Shown here: piece after piece, positions 60,776 through 64,000 of the stretch | How the letters are laid out: the number at the start of each line of letters is the position of its first letter | How positions within the stretch are numbered: position 1 is the stretch's first letter | Source: Ignavibacteriales bacterium | GTDB lineage: Bacteria; Bacteroidota; Ignavibacteria; Ignavibacteriales; Melioribacteraceae | Direction of reading: 5' to 3' | Assembly: GCA_020635275.1 (NCBI GenBank) | Contig: JACKAA010000002.1 | Span: 186,001 to 250,000, forward strand | DNA: 64,000 nt | Notes under the pieces: model-generated | Database searches by the model: none | Told to the model about the DNA's origin: nothing | What the model saw: the letters and a program-made list of their open reading frames with translations, nothing else | Program-made: the position numbers and the translations under genes

Positions 60776-60892
60776 ATATCCTTCTTATATCTAACCTTAC
60801 TTAGTTAATTAATTTTTTGTTATTCAAATAAACAGCATAAATTTTCACAAATAAACAATTATTTTAATTGGAATTAAATTTGTATATTATTT

Positions 60893-60908
60893 TGTGATTC
60901 CAGTCACA
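60893..60908. promoter_or_regulatory. CRP/FNR-type operator palindrome
   Basis: TGTGA-TTCCAG-TCACA is a perfect match to the CRP-type consensus and lies 118 bases before the start of the LamG/FG-GAP gene. It is the third such site in this gene cluster. Confidence 0.5.
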
Positions 60909-61051
60909 TTAAACCCTTTTCATCTAAATTTTTAATCATATAAGACATACTATCATTATTATATTTAGCTTAATAACTCTCACTTTTTATAAGATATTGA
61001 TTTTTATCGGTGTTTTATAATATTCGGAGGAAAGTGAAAATACTTTAAAAT

Positions 61052-61083
61052 AAAAAACCCGGAGTTAATTTGCCCCGGGTTTT
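61052..61083 (-). terminator. Rho-independent terminator
   Basis: On the minus strand a 9-bp stem AAAACCCGG/CCGGGTTTT with a 12-base loop is followed by T residues, 22 bases after the stop of the Ig/LamG/FN3 gene. Confidence 0.82.
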
Positions 61084-61104
61084 GAATTACTAAAATATAT
61101 TATT

Positions 61105-64000
61105 TTATTTTAATAATATTAATTTTTTACTGTCTTTAAAGTGCTTACCGCTTGTTCCTTCCACGACTATTGAGTAAACATATATTCCTGAAGTTAAATT
61201 CTTTGCATTAAATTCAACAGCATGTTTCCCTGCACTATAATTATTTTCAATCAAAGTAGAAACTTTTTGACCTAATAGATTATAAATTTCTAATTTTACT
61301 TTGGATGTTTCAATTAAATTAAATTGAATATTAGTTGTAGGGTTAAATGGATTCGGATAGTTTTGAAGTAATGCATATTCAGTTGGAATTTCATTTTCTT
61401 CATTTACACTAACTAATACATCTACACCAGATTCATTACTATAAGGAGAAGTAAACTCATCATTATAAGCAAAGATTCTATATGAATATGATCCAATTGC
61501 ACCAACTGTTGAATCAATATATGTTGTAACATCCATACTGACAGTATCAATGACAACAAAATCAGAACCACCTGTTTCATATTTTCTTTCAATAATAAAA
61601 CCATATTCATTAAAAGCATTATCAGTCCAATTTAGTACTGGATATATATTCTCTGCATCAAGTTCAGATGTCAAATTTGTGGGAGCAGTAATAAAAGAGG
61701 CTTTACTCCTAATAAGCATAACATTTGAAGGTTCTGAATACGTATAAGCATTATATGCAAATACTCTATAATAATATAATACTCCTTCTTCTACAGTATT
61801 ATCATTGTAACTAACTACATTAGGACTAACTGAATCTATTACTGAATAAACAACAGGATTACCTATGCCTCGTTCAATTTTAAAACTTGGCGATACAGCA
61901 GAACTATCTGTCCACAATAATGTAACTTTCCCAAGTTCACTAGCTTGACCCACTAAAGCAGCTGGTGATTTTAATAAAGCTGCAACTGTATCTATATTAC
62001 TATAATCTGAATATACATCAGCAAGGGAATTATAAGCTCTGCATCTATAATAATACAAAATTCCTTCTTCAACATTTGTATCAATATATGTAACTACATT
62101 TTCAGATAAATTAGCTATTTCTGCCCACACTGATTGATCACCAGTACTTCTTTCAATAAAATAAGTATCCTCTTTACTTGTATTATCTGACCAAGTTAGA
62201 TTAATTTCTCCAAATTTTACAGCATTGGCGTTAAGGTTTGAAGGATTATTAATGTCAGAAATACCATATGGTCCAAATTCATAATTAAATAATATTTCTT
62301 CCTCATATAATCTTCTTTCAAAAATTGCTAAATAATTCAACGTACCTAGCCAAGAAGCTGAGCCATCTAATTCACCGCCTAATGCTAATTGAAATGTGTT
62401 TGACCAGTTTGAAAAATCACCTCCTAAATCAACCCTTTTTTGTTCATCACCATTGACATATAGTATTCCAATCGCATCAGATCTAAAAACAAATACAACA
62501 TGTTGAAGTTCATTAGCAACAATATTTGAATTAGTTGTTACAGCTTGCCCACTATTCGAGGTGTTAGTAGTCCTGAATTTTCCTTCATATTCAGCAGCAT
62601 TCTGAGCTAAACTAAAGTTAACCGATGATGAATTAGCTGAGTATGTAACAATCCTAGCAGGTCCAGTCTGAGTAGTATTTGCAGGTTTAATCCATGCTTC
62701 AATTGTCATGTGGCCATTTGCAAGAACAGCATTATAAATTTTTTCTGCCAAATTTTCAGAGAAAATCTGTGCAGGTGAGTTTATCTCTAGTCCACTTGGA
62801 CCCCAATTTATTGCATTAGTATTATTTATATTAAGATTTAGAGGTGTACCGAATCCAGACATATCATAAACTTTATTGCCACCATCTTCTTGAAAAGTAT
62901 ACTGTGCAACGATGCCTGTAATTATTCTTTGTGTAGGAATTTGAACTGTCATTGTTACAACATTACTTTCAACTGAACCATTTGGTCCAGTAACTACACA
63001 ACTATAAGTATTACCATCATCCTTCAAGCGGGCATCAAATGTTAATGTTGAGTTCGTTGCACCACTAATATTAGCACCATTTTCTTTCCATTGATAAGTT
63101 AAAGGGCCATTCCCTATTGCAACAACTGAAAATGTAACTGGTTTACCTATATATGGGGTTTTATTGGTAGGTTGTTTTACAATATGAGGGAAATTATCAG
63201 CGTCTGCTCCCATATTATAATTTTGAATTATTTCGGGTCCACTCAAGGCTTTACTATATATTGCAGTTAAATAATATGTACCTTCCCAATATAAACCATT
63301 TGAAACTTCACTTGCTAAATACAAATAATAATTATTTGCCCAATTAGACAATGTACCATTTAATTGATCACTTACAACATTTACTCCGTTTATATAAACT
63401 TTGACAGCACCATTTGATGCCCGAGTATAAACAAAATGAGTCAAGGTTTGAGTAATACCAGAATTTAAAATTGCTGGATTTCCGTTTAAATTTGTAGAAT
63501 CCGTTCTTAACTGAGTGTAATAACTATTTCCATATTGCATTAAGGATATATTTCTTTCATGAATATCAGTATTGGAAACAGTTAAAATTCTACCATAAAT
63601 ATTTCTTTGAGTTAGATTGGATGGTAATATCCACGCTTCAAGTGTAATCTCGTTTGTAGTAGTACAAGCATCATAAATTTTTGATGCAGCCTCACTAGAT
63701 TTTATACGAACTTCGTTAATAACATTCAATCCTTTTGGTGTCCAATATACGCTTCCAGTATTATTGATTGTTAAGTTCAGTGGATCACCAACTCCAGAAA
63801 CATCATTAACTGTAGTACCGCTTCCTTCTTTAAAATCATATAAAACTTGCAAACCGTCTGTAACTCTTTCATTTGGAAGATTCACGGTCAATACTGCATA
63901 ATTTGAGGTAACTTGACCTGAATCGTTAGTAGCAACACATCTATACCAGTAATTATTCATTGAATAAGAAACTGAAGGAATGGTATATGAAAAATTTGTT
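61105..64000 (-). CDS. T9SS-secreted Ig/LamG/FN3 protein, N-terminus beyond the window
   Basis: The frame stays open to the right edge, so more than 960 residues are present and the start is missing. The first part (through WYRCVATNDSGQVTSNYAVL) is an Ig-like domain. A LamG-type domain (FKEGSGTTVNDVSG...), an Ig-like domain (FSVVAIGNGPLTYQWKENGA) and a second LamG follow, then three FN3-like domains with WSDNTSKEDTYFIERS and YYYRVFAYN-type strands. The T9SS sorting domain with NYPNPFNPTTN closes the protein. LamG domains suggest glycan binding. An internal ATG at 63960 is not the true start. Confidence 0.92.
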   Translation of the reverse strand, partial: TNFSYTIPSVSYSMNNYWYRCVATNDSGQVTSNYAVLTVNLPNERVTDGLQVLYDFKEGSGTTVNDVSGVGDPLNLTINNTGSVYWTPKGLNVINEVRIKSSEAASKIYDACTTTNEITLEAWILPSNLTQRNIYGRILTVSNTDIHERNISLMQYGNSYYTQLRTDSTNLNGNPAILNSGITQTLTHFVYTRASNGAVKVYINGVNVVSDQLNGTLSNWANNYYLYLASEVSNGLYWEGTYYLTAIYSKALSGPEIIQNYNMGADADNFPHIVKQPTNKTPYIGKPVTFSVVAIGNGPLTYQWKENGANISGATNSTLTFDARLKDDGNTYSCVVTGPNGSVESNVVTMTVQIPTQRIITGIVAQYTFQEDGGNKVYDMSGFGTPLNLNINNTNAINWGPSGLEINSPAQIFSENLAEKIYNAVLANGHMTIEAWIKPANTTQTGPARIVTYSANSSSVNFSLAQNAAEYEGKFRTTNTSNSGQAVTTNSNIVANELQHVVFVFRSDAIGILYVNGDEQKRVDLGGDFSNWSNTFQLALGGELDGSASWLGTLNYLAIFERRLYEEEILFNYEFGPYGISDINNPSNLNANAVKFGEINLTWSDNTSKEDTYFIERSTGDQSVWAEIANLSENVVTYIDTNVEEGILYYYRCRAYNSLADVYSDYSNIDTVAALLKSPAALVGQASELGKVTLLWTDSSAVSPSFKIERGIGNPVVYSVIDSVSPNVVSYNDNTVEEGVLYYYRVFAYNAYTYSEPSNVMLIRSKASFITAPTNLTSELDAENIYPVLNWTDNAFNEYGFIIERKYETGGSDFVVIDTVSMDVTTYIDSTVGAIGSYSYRIFAYNDEFTSPYSNESGVDVLVSVNEENEIPTEYALLQNYPNPFNPTTNIQFNLIETSKVKLEIYNLLGQKVSTLIENNYSAGKHAVEFNAKNLTSGIYVYSIVVEGTSGKHFKDSKKLILLK

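Larger units (their letters stand above)
60776..61104. other. 329-bp intergenic region
   Basis: No gene is supported. It contains the TGTGA-N6-TCACA palindrome (60893-60908) upstream of the LamG/FG-GAP gene and the terminator (61052-61083) of the next minus-strand gene. A GGAGGAAAGTG sequence near 61025 lacks a following reading frame. Confidence 0.6.

Noticed and set aside
60776..61104. RBS-like GGAGGAAAGTG near 61025 as a sign of a plus-strand gene
   Set aside because: No open frame follows; the region is promoter and terminator DNA.
1..64000. tRNA, tmRNA or rRNA genes
   Set aside because: No cloverleaf-like stretch, T-loop consensus or rRNA-like GC-rich block was seen in any intergenic region, though this was by eye only.

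Overview
The window is AT-rich, gene-dense DNA that looks chromosomal. It most likely comes from the Ignavibacteria or a close relative in the Bacteroidota/Chlorobi group. The evidence is type IX secretion (T9SS) C-terminal sorting domains with the NYPNPFNP motif on four large secreted proteins, a fused CcoNO cytochrome oxidase subunit, BACON and FG-GAP surface domains, and TANNTTTG-like promoter elements. I see no rRNA, tRNA, CRISPR array, transposase, integrase or phage gene.

Layout. 1-6.1 kb: the edge of an APC permease, an unknown protein, polyphosphate kinase 2 and a minus-strand group (rhodanese lipoprotein, FAH-family hydrolase, a secreted protein often mislabelled asparagine synthetase B, a NYN nuclease). 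6.2-11.0 kb: a tightly packed minus-strand operon Trm112-like / FAD oxidase / TPR protein / clpX, closed by two UUCG-type hairpins. 11.1-14.7 kb: small plus-strand genes (acetyltransferase, SdiA-regulated-like protein, AlkD-like protein, zinc ribbon, membrane protein). 14.8-17.3 kb: an outer-membrane barrel, then a class 1 isoprenoid-fold enzyme followed by an unlisted 39-codon gene with a strong ribosome-binding site. 17.5-19.7 kb: a NatAB-type ABC exporter. 19.7-30.9 kb: an accessory-looking run of small plus-strand genes (HNH nuclease, MNT/HEPN pair, three methyltransferases, acetyltransferases, YCII protein, deacetylase, sialidase, several DUF proteins) with interspersed palindromic repeats. 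31-36.5 kb: typA (with a terminator-like leader) divergent from a DEAD-box helicase, then PhoU-like and Na/Pi symporter genes. 36.7-45.2 kb: a complete cbb3 oxidase locus, ccoI-ccoS-ccoNO-ccoQ-ccoP then ccoG-ccoH and a TauE/SafE-type membrane protein. 45.2-50.6 kb: Nudix, HD hydrolase, SixA-like phosphatase overlapping ppk1, LysE transporter, methyltransferase. 50.9-64 kb: five large secreted multidomain genes (BACON, Kre9-like, LamG, FG-GAP, Ig, FN3), four of them with T9SS tails and the last running off the window.

Themes. Polyphosphate and phosphate handling recurs (PPK2, PPK1, NptA-like symporter, PhoU). Respiration at low oxygen is covered by a self-contained cbb3 locus. The secreted-protein cluster is evolving by recombination: two of its genes share an apparently identical 1306-bp segment at exact domain borders, and another carries a 245-bp tandem BACON repeat with one visible mismatch. 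Three TGTGA-N6-TCAC(A/C) palindromes, the site type of CRP/FNR/HcpR regulators, lie in its intergenic regions. The least explained locus is the isoprenoid-fold enzyme plus 39-residue peptide at 16.1-17.3 kb.
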